DNA of 15,550 nt from JBBQXK01 sp038251625 (GTDB taxonomy: Bacteria > Pseudomonadota > Alphaproteobacteria > Rhodobacterales > Rhodobacteraceae), in contig JBBSBE010000095.1 in the NCBI GenBank assembly GCA_038251625.1, forward strand, positions 1 to 15,550, written 5' to 3'. Of the stretch, positions 1-6,712 are shown one piece after another. The stretch's first letter is position 1; each line of letters starts with the position of its first letter. The notes beneath the pieces were generated by a model. It saw only the letters and a list, made by a program, of their open reading frames with translations. It was not told the DNA's origin and made no database searches. The translations under genes were made by a program, and so were the position numbers.

Positions 1-1256
1 ACCTGCCGCCCTTCCACAAAGAGATGCCGCACCCGTTGCGGCCCCGCCAGCAAAATCGCGGCCGGGTCCCAGGACCCCGCACTCTCCACCCCCGAGACAT
101 CCCAGATCGCCACATCCGCCCGCATGCCGGGGCTGATCGCCCCCACATCCGTCCGCCCCAGCAGCCGCGCGCCCCCCAGGGTGGCGATCTCCAGCGCCTC
201 GCGCGCGCTCATCGCGTCCGCCCCGTTCGCCAGCCGCTGCAGAAGCATCGCCATCCGTGCCTCGCCCACCAGCGACCCTGCATCGTTGGAGGCGCTGCCA
301 TCCACCCCAAGGCCCACCGGCACCCCCGCATCCCGCATCGCCCGCACCGGCGCGATTCCGGACCCCAGCCGGCAGTTCGAGCACGGGCAATGCGCCACCC
401 CGGTACCCGTGCGGGCAAAGAGCCCGATCTCGGACGCATCGAGCTTCACGCAGTGGGCGTGCCACACATCCTCGCCCGTCCAGCCAAGGTCTTCCGCATA
501 TTGCCCCGGACGGCAGCCGAACTGCGCCAGCGAATAGGCGATATCCTCGTCATTCTCGGCCAGATGTGTATGCAGCCGGACCCCCTTGTCGCGCGCAAGG
601 AGGGCAGCCTCGCGCATCAGATCGCGGCTGACAGAGAAGGGAGAACACGGCGCGATCCCCACGCGGCACATCGCGCCGGGGTTCGGATCGTGAAAGGCAT
701 CGACGGTGCGGATGCAATCTTCAAGGATCATTCGTTCGGTTTCCACAAGGCGATCGGGCGGCAACCCGCCCGCGCTTTCCCCGATCGACATGGCCCCCCG
801 CGTCGGATGGAACCGCAAGCCCACTTCCGACGCGGCCGCAATGGTATCATCAAGCCGCGCGCCGCCGGGGTAGAGATAAAGGTGATCCGCGCTTGTCGTG
901 CAGCCGGAAAGCGCCAGTTCCGCAAGGCCGACCTGCGCCGAGACGAACATCTCTTCCGGTCCGAACCGCGCCCATATCGGGTAGAGCGTTTGCAGCCAGC
1001 CAAAGAGCAGCGCATCCTGACCGCCCGGCACGGCGCGTGTCAGGGTCTGGTAAAGGTGGTGGTGAGTGTTGACGAGGCCCGGCGTGACCACGCATCCGGC
1101 GGCGTCCACCACCTCGGCCCCCGGCGCCGTGAGCCCCAGCCCGACAGCGGCAACCACCCCGTCCCGCAACAGGATATCAGCCCCCGCCAGTTCCGCCCTT
1201 GCGGCATTCATGGTGATCACGGTGTCCGCCCGGCGGATCAGGATATCTGCAGGCAT
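1..1256 (-). CDS. 8-oxoguanine deaminase-type amidohydrolase (COG0402), 3' end cut by window edge
   Basis: Metal-dependent amidohydrolase that probably deaminates an oxidised purine such as 8-oxoguanine to urate, a cytosolic salvage or detoxification step. 418 codons are visible, against about 450 for the family, so only a short C-terminal stretch is missing. Visible motifs are NTHHHLYQTLTR (residues 63-74, metal-binding HxH), HTHLAE (229-234), HAH (266-268) and VDGSASND (318-325, catalytic Asp). The run around the first motif, with LFGWLQTLYPIWARF (84-98) after it, resembles the characterised Pseudomonas 8-oxoguanine deaminase more than cytosine or guanine deaminases. The related hydroxyatrazine hydrolases (AtzB/TrzN-like) share this architecture and cannot be excluded. 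The ATG at 1256 has a G-rich Shine-Dalgarno-like AGGGGGA just upstream. It lies 184 bases downstream of the hisN stop, so co-transcription with hisN is possible but not shown. Confidence 0.85.
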   Translation of the reverse strand, partial: MPADILIRRADTVITMNAARAELAGADILLRDGVVAAVGLGLTAPGAEVVDAAGCVVTPGLVNTHHHLYQTLTRAVPGGQDALLFGWLQTLYPIWARFGPEEMFVSAQVGLAELALSGCTTSADHLYLYPGGARLDDTIAAASEVGLRFHPTRGAMSIGESAGGLPPDRLVETERMILEDCIRTVDAFHDPNPGAMCRVGIAPCSPFSVSRDLMREAALLARDKGVRLHTHLAENDEDIAYSLAQFGCRPGQYAEDLGWTGEDVWHAHCVKLDASEIGLFARTGTGVAHCPCSNCRLGSGIAPVRAMRDAGVPVGLGVDGSASNDAGSLVGEARMAMLLQRLANGADAMSAREALEIATLGGARLLGRTDVGAISPGMRADVAIWDVSGVESAGSWDPAAILLAGPQRVRHLFVEGRQ

Positions 1257-1440
1257 GGGTCCCCCTACTTGCCACCCCCTTCGGTGGGCCGGGAACCGGA
1301 CGCGGCGACAGAAGGGGAGAAGGACTCGAACCGCGCGCGCGCAGGTTACCTATCGCGAGGGCCGCCATAAAGCGGAACTTGCTTCACGGGTCGCAGCGGG
1401 CGTCACGGGGGCCGGTGCGCGTTGCCCGGGCGTGCAAGTC

Positions 1441-2235
1441 TTATCCTGCCAGCAGCGCGATGGCCTCGGCATGCACTTCTGGATTGGCCGCAGCCAGCAC
1501 CCGCCCCCCTAGCGTGCAGTCGGACCCGTCCCACGCGGTCACGATGCCGCCCGCCGCTTCGATCACGGCCATCGGCGCCTGCACGTCATAGGCCTGAAGG
1601 CCAGCCTCGATCACCAGATCGATCTGCCCGGCCGCGAGAAGGGCATAGGCGTAGCAATCCATCCCGTAGCGCACGAGGCGCGCCCTTGCCGCCACGCGGG
1701 CGAAGGCTGCGCCTTCGATGGGCGTACCCACCTCGGGGAATGTGCTGAAGACAATGGATTCGCCGATGGGCCGGGCAGCACGGCAACGCAGGTGTGCGGC
1801 GCCTTGAGGGCCTGTCATCATGGCGCCGCCGGGGGCACCGGTGAAGCGTTCGCCGATGTAGGGCTGGTCGATCACGCCAAGGATGGGCCGGCCGCCCTGA
1901 TTGACCGCGATCAGGACACCCCAAGTTGGTGTGCCGGACAGGTAGCCACGGGTGCCGTCGATCGGATCAAGCACCCACGTCAGGCCCGAGGTGCCTTCCA
2001 CGGAGCCGAATTCCTCGCCCAGGATCCCATCCTGCGGACGGCGCTGGCCAAGGATGGCGCGCATCGCAGCCTCACTGGCGCGGTCGGCGACGGTTACGGG
2101 ATCGAAGCGCGTGGTTTCCTTGGTTTCCGCAGTTAGCCCGGGCTGACGGAAATACCGAAGCGTTTCGACGCGTGCGGCGTCAGCCAACGCATCGGCAATA
2201 GCCGCGATCTCGGTCCAATCGTGTTGAGAAGTCAC
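1441..2235 (-). CDS. hisN: Histidinol-phosphatase, inositol monophosphatase family (HisN type)
   Basis: Probable L-histidinol-phosphate phosphatase, the penultimate step of histidine biosynthesis, of the Mg-dependent IMPase superfamily rather than the HAD (HisB) or PHP (HisK) types. The 264-residue length is normal. Metal-site motifs are GEE (73-75), LDPIDGTRGY (89-98) and YDVQAP (216-221, metal-binding Asp217). The sequence near TWGVLIAV and QPYIGERF matches the HisN subgroup better than inositol phosphatases or CysQ. The start is GTG at 2235, chosen because GGAGG sits 6 bases upstream; no ATG is as well placed. It follows the XRE gene by 67 bases on the same strand, with two GC-rich palindromes in between. 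The substrate is inferred from subfamily resemblance. A general sugar-phosphate phosphatase is the alternative. Confidence 0.85.
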   Translation of the reverse strand: MTSQHDWTEIAAIADALADAARVETLRYFRQPGLTAETKETTRFDPVTVADRASEAAMRAILGQRRPQDGILGEEFGSVEGTSGLTWVLDPIDGTRGYLSGTPTWGVLIAVNQGGRPILGVIDQPYIGERFTGAPGGAMMTGPQGAAHLRCRAARPIGESIVFSTFPEVGTPIEGAAFARVAARARLVRYGMDCYAYALLAAGQIDLVIEAGLQAYDVQAPMAVIEAAGGIVTAWDGSDCTLGGRVLAAANPEVHAEAIALLAG

Positions 2236-2257
2236 CTGACACCTCCGGCCCGCCCAA

Positions 2258-2287
2258 GCCTGCCGCTAGCAGGCCCGGGCGCCCGGG
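2258..2287. repeat. Two abutting GC palindromes between the XRE gene and hisN
   Basis: A perfect 6-bp stem-loop (GCCTGC, 5-base loop, GCAGGC; 2258-2274) directly abuts a 14-bp self-complementary CCCGGGCGCCCGGG (2274-2287). On the minus strand they fall between the XRE stop and the hisN ribosome-binding site. No T-run follows, so this is not a standard intrinsic terminator. It could attenuate read-through or mark an mRNA processing point. Confidence 0.5.
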
Positions 2288-2302
2288 GTCAAGGTGCGGA
2301 CG

Positions 2303-2668
2303 TCAGGCCGCTTCGCTGAGGACGCGGGCCAGATCGAACAGACGGCGCCGCTGCGCCTCGGGGATCGCATAATAGGAACGCACGAGTTCGAGCGCCTCCT
2401 TGTCGGCCAGCATGTCGCCAGCCACTTGTGACCCTTCGACACCGGTGGCATCCGCCAGCCCGTCGAAGAAGAAAGAGACCTGCACTTCCAGCGCCTCGGC
2501 GATATCCCAAAGACGCGACGCCGAAACGCGGTTCATGCCGGTTTCATACTTCTGGATCTGCTGGAACTTGATGCCCACCCGATCAGCAAGCTGCTGTTGC
2601 GTCATGCCAACCATCCAGCGGCGATGGCGAATTCGCTTGCCTACATGTGCGTCTACCGGGTGTTTCAT
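2303..2668 (-). CDS. XRE-family transcriptional regulator (PraR-like, N-terminal HTH)
   Basis: A 121-residue DNA-binding regulator. The N-terminal half (about residues 10-66) is a Cro/CI helix-turn-helix: HVGKRIRHRR, then MTQQQLADRVGI, the recognition segment KFQQIQKYETG and NRVSASRLWDIAEAL. The SFFFDGL tail and a short C-terminal helix (NxxxAxxLVRSYYAIPEAQRRRLFDLAR-like, about 90-115) match a group widespread in Rhizobiales and Rhodobacterales that includes PraR. Members repress surface, quorum or symbiosis genes, so the target here is unknown. The ATG at 2668 has AGGAG about 8 bases upstream. It is divergent from the quinone oxidoreductase gene across a palindrome-rich intergenic region. 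Autoregulation is plausible but not shown. Confidence 0.9.
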   Translation of the reverse strand: MKHPVDAHVGKRIRHRRWMVGMTQQQLADRVGIKFQQIQKYETGMNRVSASRLWDIAEALEVQVSFFFDGLADATGVEGSQVAGDMLADKEALELVRSYYAIPEAQRRRLFDLARVLSEAA

Positions 2669-2791
2669 TCAGAACTCCTCACTAAATTGTCTTACACTCT
2701 ACCTAAGCAAGAACCGTGCCAAACCCGGGTCTTGACGAACTTGTCCCCAGATTCTTTTTTCAGGGGCCAAAACCTGTCTTTTTGGATATGC

Positions 2792-2818
2792 CCAATTATA
2801 CAGCCGAACAACAATTGG
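2792..2818 (-). promoter_or_regulatory. Inverted repeat CCAATT-N15-AATTGG overlapping a TATAAT hexamer
   Basis: Perfect 6-bp arms separated by 15 bases. The left arm overlaps a minus-strand TATAAT at 2795-2800, which would drive transcription towards the XRE gene with a leader of roughly 120 bases. A good -35 at normal spacing is not visible, as expected for an activator-dependent or weak promoter. Candidate operator only. Confidence 0.35.
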
Positions 2819-2894
2819 TCCCTTGAGGCCGAGTGTCGCCCTCCAAGACAGGTCCGCAAGAAAATTTCGCGCAGGACGTGTGTTTCATAATGCA

Positions 2895-2907
2895 TTGCAT
2901 ATTGCAA
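2895..2907. promoter_or_regulatory. 13-bp palindrome TTGCA-TAT-TGCAA, candidate operator
   Basis: Perfect 5-bp arms with a 3-base centre, overlapping the adjoining 8-bp palindrome AATGCATT (2889-2896). It lies about 100 bases upstream of the MDR start, where a dimeric regulator of that gene would be expected to bind. The cognate protein is unknown; the neighbouring XRE regulator is one candidate. Confidence 0.4.
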
Positions 2908-3010
2908 CTACTCTGTCGTTTTTTCGCATTTTGCGCGGCGTTTCTTGGCGCTTGATCCAACATCGTGGCAATGCGACGCTTCACCAAACAAAAATCCCCG
3001 GAGACTGTGA

Positions 3011-3973
3011 ATGCGTGCCTTTCGCCTGACAACCCCTGGGGGCGAACCGGCACTGGGCAGGACGGACCGGGCAGACCCCGGTCCGGGCGAGGCGCGGATC
3101 CGTATTCGGGCCTGCGGGCTCAACTTTGCCGATCTACTGATGATCAAGGGCCAGTATCAGGAAAGCCCTGCCCTGCCCTTCACATTGGGGATGGAATTCG
3201 CCGGTGAGGTCGAGGCGCTGGGGCCCGGAACGGAGGGCCCCCCGGCCGGTAGCCGTGTCGCGGTCTTTGCGGGCCACGGCGGGCTTGCCGAATACGCCTG
3301 CGTACCTGTGGCCCAATGCCTGCCCTTGTCTGACACGATGGATTTTCCCACTGCGGCGGCGTTTCAGGTGGCCTATGGCACCAGCCACCTCGCGCTGACA
3401 CGCCGGGCCCGCCTTGCCGCCGGGGAAACCCTGCTTGTCCTCGGGGCGGCAGGCGGCGTGGGGCTGACGGCGGTAGAGATCGGCAAGCGCCTTGGTGCCC
3501 GAGTAATCGCCTCGGCCCGTGGGGCCGACAGGCTGGCCATCGCCCGCACGGCCGGCGCGGATCATGTGATCGACAGCACCGCGCCCGACCTTCGCGGGCA
3601 ATTGAAGGCGCTGGGGGGGGTCGACGTCGCCTATGATGCAGTAGGCGGCCCGGCATTTCACGAGGCCCTGCGGGCAATGCGCCCCGAAGGACGGATGCTG
3701 GCCATCGGATTTGCCTCTGGCGACGTGCCGCAGGTGCCTGCGAACCTGCTGTTGGTCAAGAATGTCAGCGTGCAGGGCTTTTACTGGGGCGGCTATGCAC
3801 GTTTCAAGCCAGATGCGCTGCGCGATAGCCTGGCCGCACTGATGGCGTGGCACGGCGAGGGCGCGCTGCACCCCCATATCAGCCACATCCTGCCGCTGGA
3901 CCGGGCCGCCGAGGCGCTGGCCCTGCTGCGCGACCGTCAGAGCACCGGCAAGGTGGTCGTGACGATCGACTAG
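3011..3973 (+). CDS. NADPH:quinone oxidoreductase-like zinc-free MDR enzyme
   Basis: A 320-residue medium-chain dehydrogenase/reductase of the quinone reductase (Qor/CAA43093-like) type. It has the N-terminal GroES-like fold with PFTLGMEFAGEVEALG (57-72) and a Rossmann domain with LGAAGGVGLTAVEIGK (144-159), the NADP(H)-binding AAxxGVG motif. The catalytic and structural zinc-ligand cysteines of alcohol dehydrogenases are absent, as in zinc-free Qor proteins. It probably reduces quinones, enoyl-CoA-like or other conjugated carbonyls with NADPH; the natural substrate cannot be read from sequence. The ATG at 3011 has GGAG about 7 bases upstream. Its TAG is one base from the convergent LysR stop, leaving no room for a terminator. 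The name is secure at family level only. Confidence 0.88.
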   Translation: MRAFRLTTPGGEPALGRTDRADPGPGEARIRIRACGLNFADLLMIKGQYQESPALPFTLGMEFAGEVEALGPGTEGPPAGSRVAVFAGHGGLAEYACVPVAQCLPLSDTMDFPTAAAFQVAYGTSHLALTRRARLAAGETLLVLGAAGGVGLTAVEIGKRLGARVIASARGADRLAIARTAGADHVIDSTAPDLRGQLKALGGVDVAYDAVGGPAFHEALRAMRPEGRMLAIGFASGDVPQVPANLLLVKNVSVQGFYWGGYARFKPDALRDSLAALMAWHGEGALHPHISHILPLDRAAEALALLRDRQSTGKVVVTID

Positions 3974-3974
3974 A

Positions 3975-4853
3975 TCAGGCGGCCTGTGCGGCCCGCGCCG
4001 GGGTATCGGAATAGGCGCGGCGCAACTCGTCCATCAATCGCATGGCTGGCTCGCCCGACAGCGTGGGCGCCGAATAGAGGCAGATCGCAAGGCGCCCGAG
4101 GTCGGGCAGCGCTCCCCGGGTATCGACGGGATGCGTACCCACCGGCATCGCCTCTGCCAGCCGCGCGGATACCGCAAGATCGGCGGCAACCGTCGCCTCG
4201 ATGGCCTGCTCGCTTTCGCCCTCATAGGCGATTTCCCACGGGACACCCGCCGCGTCGAGCGCCGCCTGCACCGTCGGGCGGAAGATGCAGGACTGCTTGA
4301 ACCCCAGCCGCAGCGGCCGGCGCTGCCATGCGTTGCCCCCTTCCGCGCCGATCCAGACCAGTGCGCGCTTTGAAAGCTCCTCGCCCCCCGCAGCAGGCCG
4401 GTCTTCGGTGGTGACGATCACATCAAGCACACCGCGCGCAAACTGTTCCTTCAGAAGGATCGTGAAGGAAGAGACCAGATTGACGCGCACGCGCGGGTAC
4501 ATCGCCGCAAGCCGCTTCAGGATGCCGGGAATGGCGGGATAGACGATGTCATGCGGCACGCCGAGCCTGATCTCGCCCTCGAACGCATTCGAGGTCAGCC
4601 GCGCCAAAGCCTCATCGTTCAGGGCAAGCATCCGATGAGCATAGGTCAGCAACTGCTCACCCTCGGGCGTCAGCGCCATTCCCCGCCCGCCACGCAGGAA
4701 AAGCGACAGGCCAAGGCTTTCCTCCAGCCGCTTCAACTGCATCGACACGGCCGACTGCGTGAGGTTCAGAAAACCGGCTGCCCTCGTGACCCCCCCGGCA
4801 TCGGCAACGGCGGCGAAGGAACGCAGGGCAGTCAGGTCGAGGGTGCGCGACAT
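3975..4853 (-). CDS. LysR-family transcriptional regulator
   Basis: A 292-residue LTTR. The winged HTH occupies about residues 5-64 (LTALRSFAAVADAGGVTRAA, then NLTQSAVSMQLKRLEESLG), followed by a periplasmic-binding-like effector domain from about residue 92 (EGEIRLGVPHDI onward). I chose the ATG at 4853 rather than the in-frame start at 4886, because GGAG lies about 7 bases upstream of 4853 and family members begin close to this point. It diverges from the DUF1127 gene across 127 bases containing a perfect T-N11-A palindrome, so it probably controls itself and the DUF1127 gene. The ligand is unknown. It converges on the MDR gene with a single base between stop codons. Confidence 0.9.
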   Translation of the reverse strand: MSRTLDLTALRSFAAVADAGGVTRAAGFLNLTQSAVSMQLKRLEESLGLSLFLRGGRGMALTPEGEQLLTYAHRMLALNDEALARLTSNAFEGEIRLGVPHDIVYPAIPGILKRLAAMYPRVRVNLVSSFTILLKEQFARGVLDVIVTTEDRPAAGGEELSKRALVWIGAEGGNAWQRRPLRLGFKQSCIFRPTVQAALDAAGVPWEIAYEGESEQAIEATVAADLAVSARLAEAMPVGTHPVDTRGALPDLGRLAICLYSAPTLSGEPAMRLMDELRRAYSDTPARAAQAA

Positions 4854-4894
4854 ATCAATCTCCGTGATGGCAGCGACAACAATCATTCGTTTCC

Positions 4895-4909
4895 ATCATG
4901 CCTCATGAT
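4895..4909. promoter_or_regulatory. LysR-type operator candidate ATCATG-CCT-CATGAT
   Basis: A perfect 6-bp inverted repeat with a 3-base centre, containing the classical LTTR signature T-N11-A (T4896, A4908). It lies 42 bases upstream of the LysR start and 72 bases upstream of the DUF1127 start, the usual place for a recognition site serving divergent genes. It could overlap a weak plus-strand promoter (TTTCCA at 4890-4895, TATCAA at 4914-4919, spacing 18). Confidence 0.55.
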
Positions 4910-4927
4910 ATCCTATCAATCAAGCAT

Positions 4928-4955
4928 GGTGATGAAGGAACAAGGTTCCATCACC
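4928..4955 (+). promoter_or_regulatory. Inverted repeat / hairpin in the DUF1127 leader
   Basis: GGTGAT (4928-4933), a 3-base bulge, GGAAC (4937-4941), 3-base AAG loop, GTTCC (4945-4949), ATCACC (4950-4955). As RNA this gives an 11-bp stem with one asymmetric bulge, ending 25 bases before the DUF1127 start codon. It may be an mRNA stability or protein-binding element, or a DNA operator. Confidence 0.45.
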
Positions 4956-4980
4956 AGAAACGTAGAGAAAGAGGTATATC

Positions 4981-5202
4981 ATGTCCGCCCGTTCCAACAT
5001 CGCGCCAACCTTTGTCCGCACGCTTGCCCGTCGTCCGGGGTTCCTGCGTCGTCTGGTCGATGCGTTGGCACTCGGCCGGCAACGCAGCCACCTGGCGTCG
5101 CTTGACGACCACATGCTGGCCGACATCGGGATCGATCGCAGCAGTGCCGAGGCCGAAGCGCGCCGCCCCATTTGGGACGCGCCGCAGCATTGGCAGGAGT
5201 GA
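4981..5202 (+). CDS. DUF1127 small Arg-rich protein (YjiS-like)
   Basis: A 73-residue protein. The DUF1127 domain fills the second half: RLVDALALGRQRSHLASLDDHMLADIGIDRS (about 25-55) matches the usual W/R..R..L..L.DHxLxDIGI pattern. Family members in alphaproteobacteria are small, arginine-rich and often stress- or phosphate-responsive, and some have been linked to RNA turnover. The role of this copy is unknown. The ATG at 4981 is preceded by GAGG 6 bases upstream, which fixes the start. It is divergent from the LysR gene, whose product probably regulates it, and is followed by a BI-1/YccA gene 133 bases downstream. A hairpin lies in its leader. Confidence 0.9.
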   Translation: MSARSNIAPTFVRTLARRPGFLRRLVDALALGRQRSHLASLDDHMLADIGIDRSSAEAEARRPIWDAPQHWQE

Positions 5203-5249
5203 CCCGCGCAATCATATGCGTTTCTGTCGGCTTTCGGTGTGTCGTCCCC

Positions 5250-5278
5250 TTGAACCTCTTGCCTGTGCTTCCAATATT
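5250..5278 (+). promoter_or_regulatory. Candidate sigma70-type promoter for the BI-1/YccA gene
   Basis: TTGAAC (5250-5255), a 17-base spacer, then AATATT (5273-5278), each 4 of 6 matches to consensus. It lies 57 bases upstream of the start codon and would allow transcription independent of the DUF1127 gene. Confidence 0.35.
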
Positions 5279-5335
5279 CACGGGTGACGGTGGTAATAGA
5301 ACAGCCACCGATTGGGAGAACAACCGGAGGCTCAC

Positions 5336-6058
5336 ATGGCTGACTATCAAACCATCCGCGCAGGCACGATCGGCGCCCGCGCCGGTCAGATCGACGAGGG
5401 CCTCAAGGCCCATATGAACAAGGTCTATGGCCTGATGTCCGTGGGCATGCTGCTCACCGGCGGTGTGGCCTGGGCCGTGGGCACCAACGAGGCGATGCTG
5501 CAGGCGATCTTCGGCACGCCGGTCAAGTGGCTGGTGATGTTTGCACCGCTCATAATGGTCTTCGGGCTCAGCGCGATGATCAACCGGATGAGCTATGCCG
5601 CGGCTCAGCTTGCCTTCTACGCCTTCGCCGCATTGATGGGTCTGTCGATCAGTTTCATCTTCGCCGTCTATACGGGCGTGTCGATCGCGCACACCTTCCT
5701 TGTGACAGCAATCGCTTTTGCGGGTCTCAGCCTCTATGGCTACACCACGAAAAAAGACCTGTCGGGCATGGGCACGTTCCTGATGATGGGCCTTATCGGC
5801 CTTATCGTCGCGTCGGTCGTGAACATCTTCCTTGCCTCCTCGGCGATGGCGTTCGCCATCTCGGTGATCGGCGTGCTGATCTTCGCGGGTCTGACGGCCT
5901 ATGACACGCAGTCGATCAAGAACGAATACCTCCAGCACGCCCAGATGGGCGACAGTGAGTGGATGGGAAAGTCGGCGATCATGGGTGCCCTGCGCCTCTA
6001 CCTCGACTTCATCAACATGTTCATGTTCCTGCTGAGCTTCCTCGGAAACCGCGAATAA
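5336..6058 (+). CDS. Bax inhibitor-1/YccA family integral membrane protein
   Basis: A 240-residue inner-membrane protein of the BI-1 (TMBIM/YccA) family. After a hydrophilic N-terminus of about 28 residues come seven hydrophobic segments, roughly 31-49, 64-83, 89-110, 117-136, 147-166, 169-187 and 216-237. Family hallmarks are GLTAYDTQSIK (185-195, with Asp190) and LYLDFINMFMFLLSFLG (221-237, with Asp224), corresponding to the acidic residues of the pH-sensitive calcium-leak site in bacterial BI-1 homologues. E. coli YccA also inhibits FtsH. I chose the ATG at 5336, with GGAGG 5 bases upstream, over the in-frame ATG at 5312. An intrinsic terminator follows the stop by 25 bases, so the unit ends here. 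Confidence 0.93.
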   Translation: MADYQTIRAGTIGARAGQIDEGLKAHMNKVYGLMSVGMLLTGGVAWAVGTNEAMLQAIFGTPVKWLVMFAPLIMVFGLSAMINRMSYAAAQLAFYAFAALMGLSISFIFAVYTGVSIAHTFLVTAIAFAGLSLYGYTTKKDLSGMGTFLMMGLIGLIVASVVNIFLASSAMAFAISVIGVLIFAGLTAYDTQSIKNEYLQHAQMGDSEWMGKSAIMGALRLYLDFINMFMFLLSFLGNRE

Positions 6059-6083
6059 AGCAGGCAACAAGGTTCGTCTCGGG

Positions 6084-6115
6084 AAAGGGCCGGTCGCAAG
6101 ACCGGCCCTTTTTTT
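6084..6115 (+). terminator. Rho-independent terminator after the BI-1/YccA gene
   Basis: A perfect 12-bp stem AAAGGGCCGGTC / GACCGGCCCTTT with a GCAA tetraloop (6096-6099) and a T-run through 6115. It lies 25 bases past the stop codon. Confidence 0.93.
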
Positions 6116-6120
6116 GCGTT

Positions 6121-6642
6121 TCACATCGGTCGCTCCATCGGGATGGCAGGAAAGCCGATGCCGGGGGCAAGGCCGATCTCGGCTTCCGGCCCCGCCACCA
6201 CGAACCCTTGCGCCGCATAGAAGGGCACCGCCGTGCGCGTGGACAGACATTCGAGGCGGCGCATCCCCGCGCCACGCGCAGCCCGCAAGACCTCGGCCAT
6301 GATCGCGCCCCCGATCCCGCGTCTCAGCGCCGCCGGATCGGTGGCGAAATGGCGTACATGTGCCGTTCCCGCGCGCAAATGGCCGTCGGCACCGTCCGTC
6401 GCAGGGGACCCGGCGCTCCAGCCGCCCGCGCCCAGAACGGCGCCATCCGCATCTTCCACCAGATAATAACGCCCCGAGGCCAGAAGCGAGGGCCGCGCGC
6501 GGGCTATGATCGGCAGCGCCAGCACGATGACCGAAGGCGGGTAATCCGCCGCAAGCAGACGCGGATAGCTGCGGACAAGCAGCGCATCCACGGCGGCAAG
6601 GTCGCCGGGTCGGGTCGGGCGCAAGGTCAACATTGTATCCAT
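6121..6642 (-). CDS. GNAT-family N-acetyltransferase
   Basis: A 173-residue protein with one GNAT domain. The acetyl-CoA pyrophosphate-binding motif is RRGIGGAIM (107-115), preceded by the beta-4 segment HVRHFATDP (95-103) and followed by the C-terminal FYAAQGF (141-147). The acceptor is unknown; small GNAT proteins modify antibiotics, polyamines, amino acids or protein termini. The start is uncertain: ATG at 6642 lacks a clear ribosome-binding site, while in-frame ATG at 6633 has GGA a few bases upstream. The gene ends 5 bases from the opposing BI-1/YccA terminator's T-run. Upstream lies a terminator-like hairpin, so it probably has its own short promoter or is read through from upstream. 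Confidence 0.85.
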   Translation of the reverse strand: MDTMLTLRPTRPGDLAAVDALLVRSYPRLLAADYPPSVIVLALPIIARARPSLLASGRYYLVEDADGAVLGAGGWSAGSPATDGADGHLRAGTAHVRHFATDPAALRRGIGGAIMAEVLRAARGAGMRRLECLSTRTAVPFYAAQGFVVAGPEAEIGLAPGIGFPAIPMERPM

Positions 6643-6668
6643 GTGGCGCGAAACTAGGCGGCTTGCCG

Positions 6669-6710
6669 AAAAAGAAAAGCCCCCGACCCGCCGATCAAGC
6701 CGTCCGGGGC
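6669..6710 (-). terminator. Rho-independent terminator after the broken P-loop kinase gene
   Basis: On the minus strand a stem of GTC/GAC plus GCCCC/GGGGC with one mismatch (arms 6702-6710 and 6679-6687) is followed by TTTTCTTTTT. It sits just after the stop at 6713 and before the GNAT gene. Confidence 0.6.
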
Positions 6711-6712
6711 AG

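Larger units (their letters stand above)
2669..3010. promoter_or_regulatory. Divergent intergenic region, relatively AT-rich with several palindromes
   Basis: The 342 bases between the XRE gene (minus) and the MDR gene (plus) are clearly more AT-rich than the flanking genes and hold no convincing gene; short reading frames here lack ribosome-binding sites and coding bias. Contents seen: CTTA/TAAG arms at 2691-2707; an imperfect CCCC/GGGG hairpin around a T-run near 2747-2766; CCAATT-N15-AATTGG at 2792-2818 enclosing a perfect minus-strand TATAAT (2795-2800); AATGCATT (2889-2896); and the 13-bp palindrome TTGCATATTGCAA (2895-2907). These probably carry the promoters and operators of the two divergent genes. 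No convincing -35/-10 pair could be assigned. Confidence 0.55.

Noticed and set aside
1312..1352. tRNA-like T-loop stretch GGTTCGAGTCC on the minus strand next to the amidohydrolase gene
   Set aside because: The flanking bases do not pair as a T-stem beyond two base pairs, and no anticodon arm, D-arm or acceptor stem can be built around it. It may be an old tRNA remnant or chance; not enough to call.
24..1370. Long plus-strand open frame opposite the amidohydrolase
   Set aside because: Arg/Pro/His-rich composition typical of the antisense of a high-GC gene. The minus-strand frame has all amidohydrolase motifs in order.
2692..2907. Short minus-strand frame (71 codons) in the XRE/MDR intergenic region
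   Set aside because: No ribosome-binding site, AT-rich non-coding composition, and it overlaps several palindromes better explained as regulatory.
5203..5335. Possible terminator between DUF1127 and BI-1/YccA
   Set aside because: No stem-loop followed by a T-run is present; only a candidate promoter was found.
4979..6250. Long minus-strand open frame opposite DUF1127 and BI-1/YccA
   Set aside because: It spans two well-supported plus-strand genes and a terminator, and is His/Asp/Glu-rich in the way antisense frames of membrane-protein genes are.
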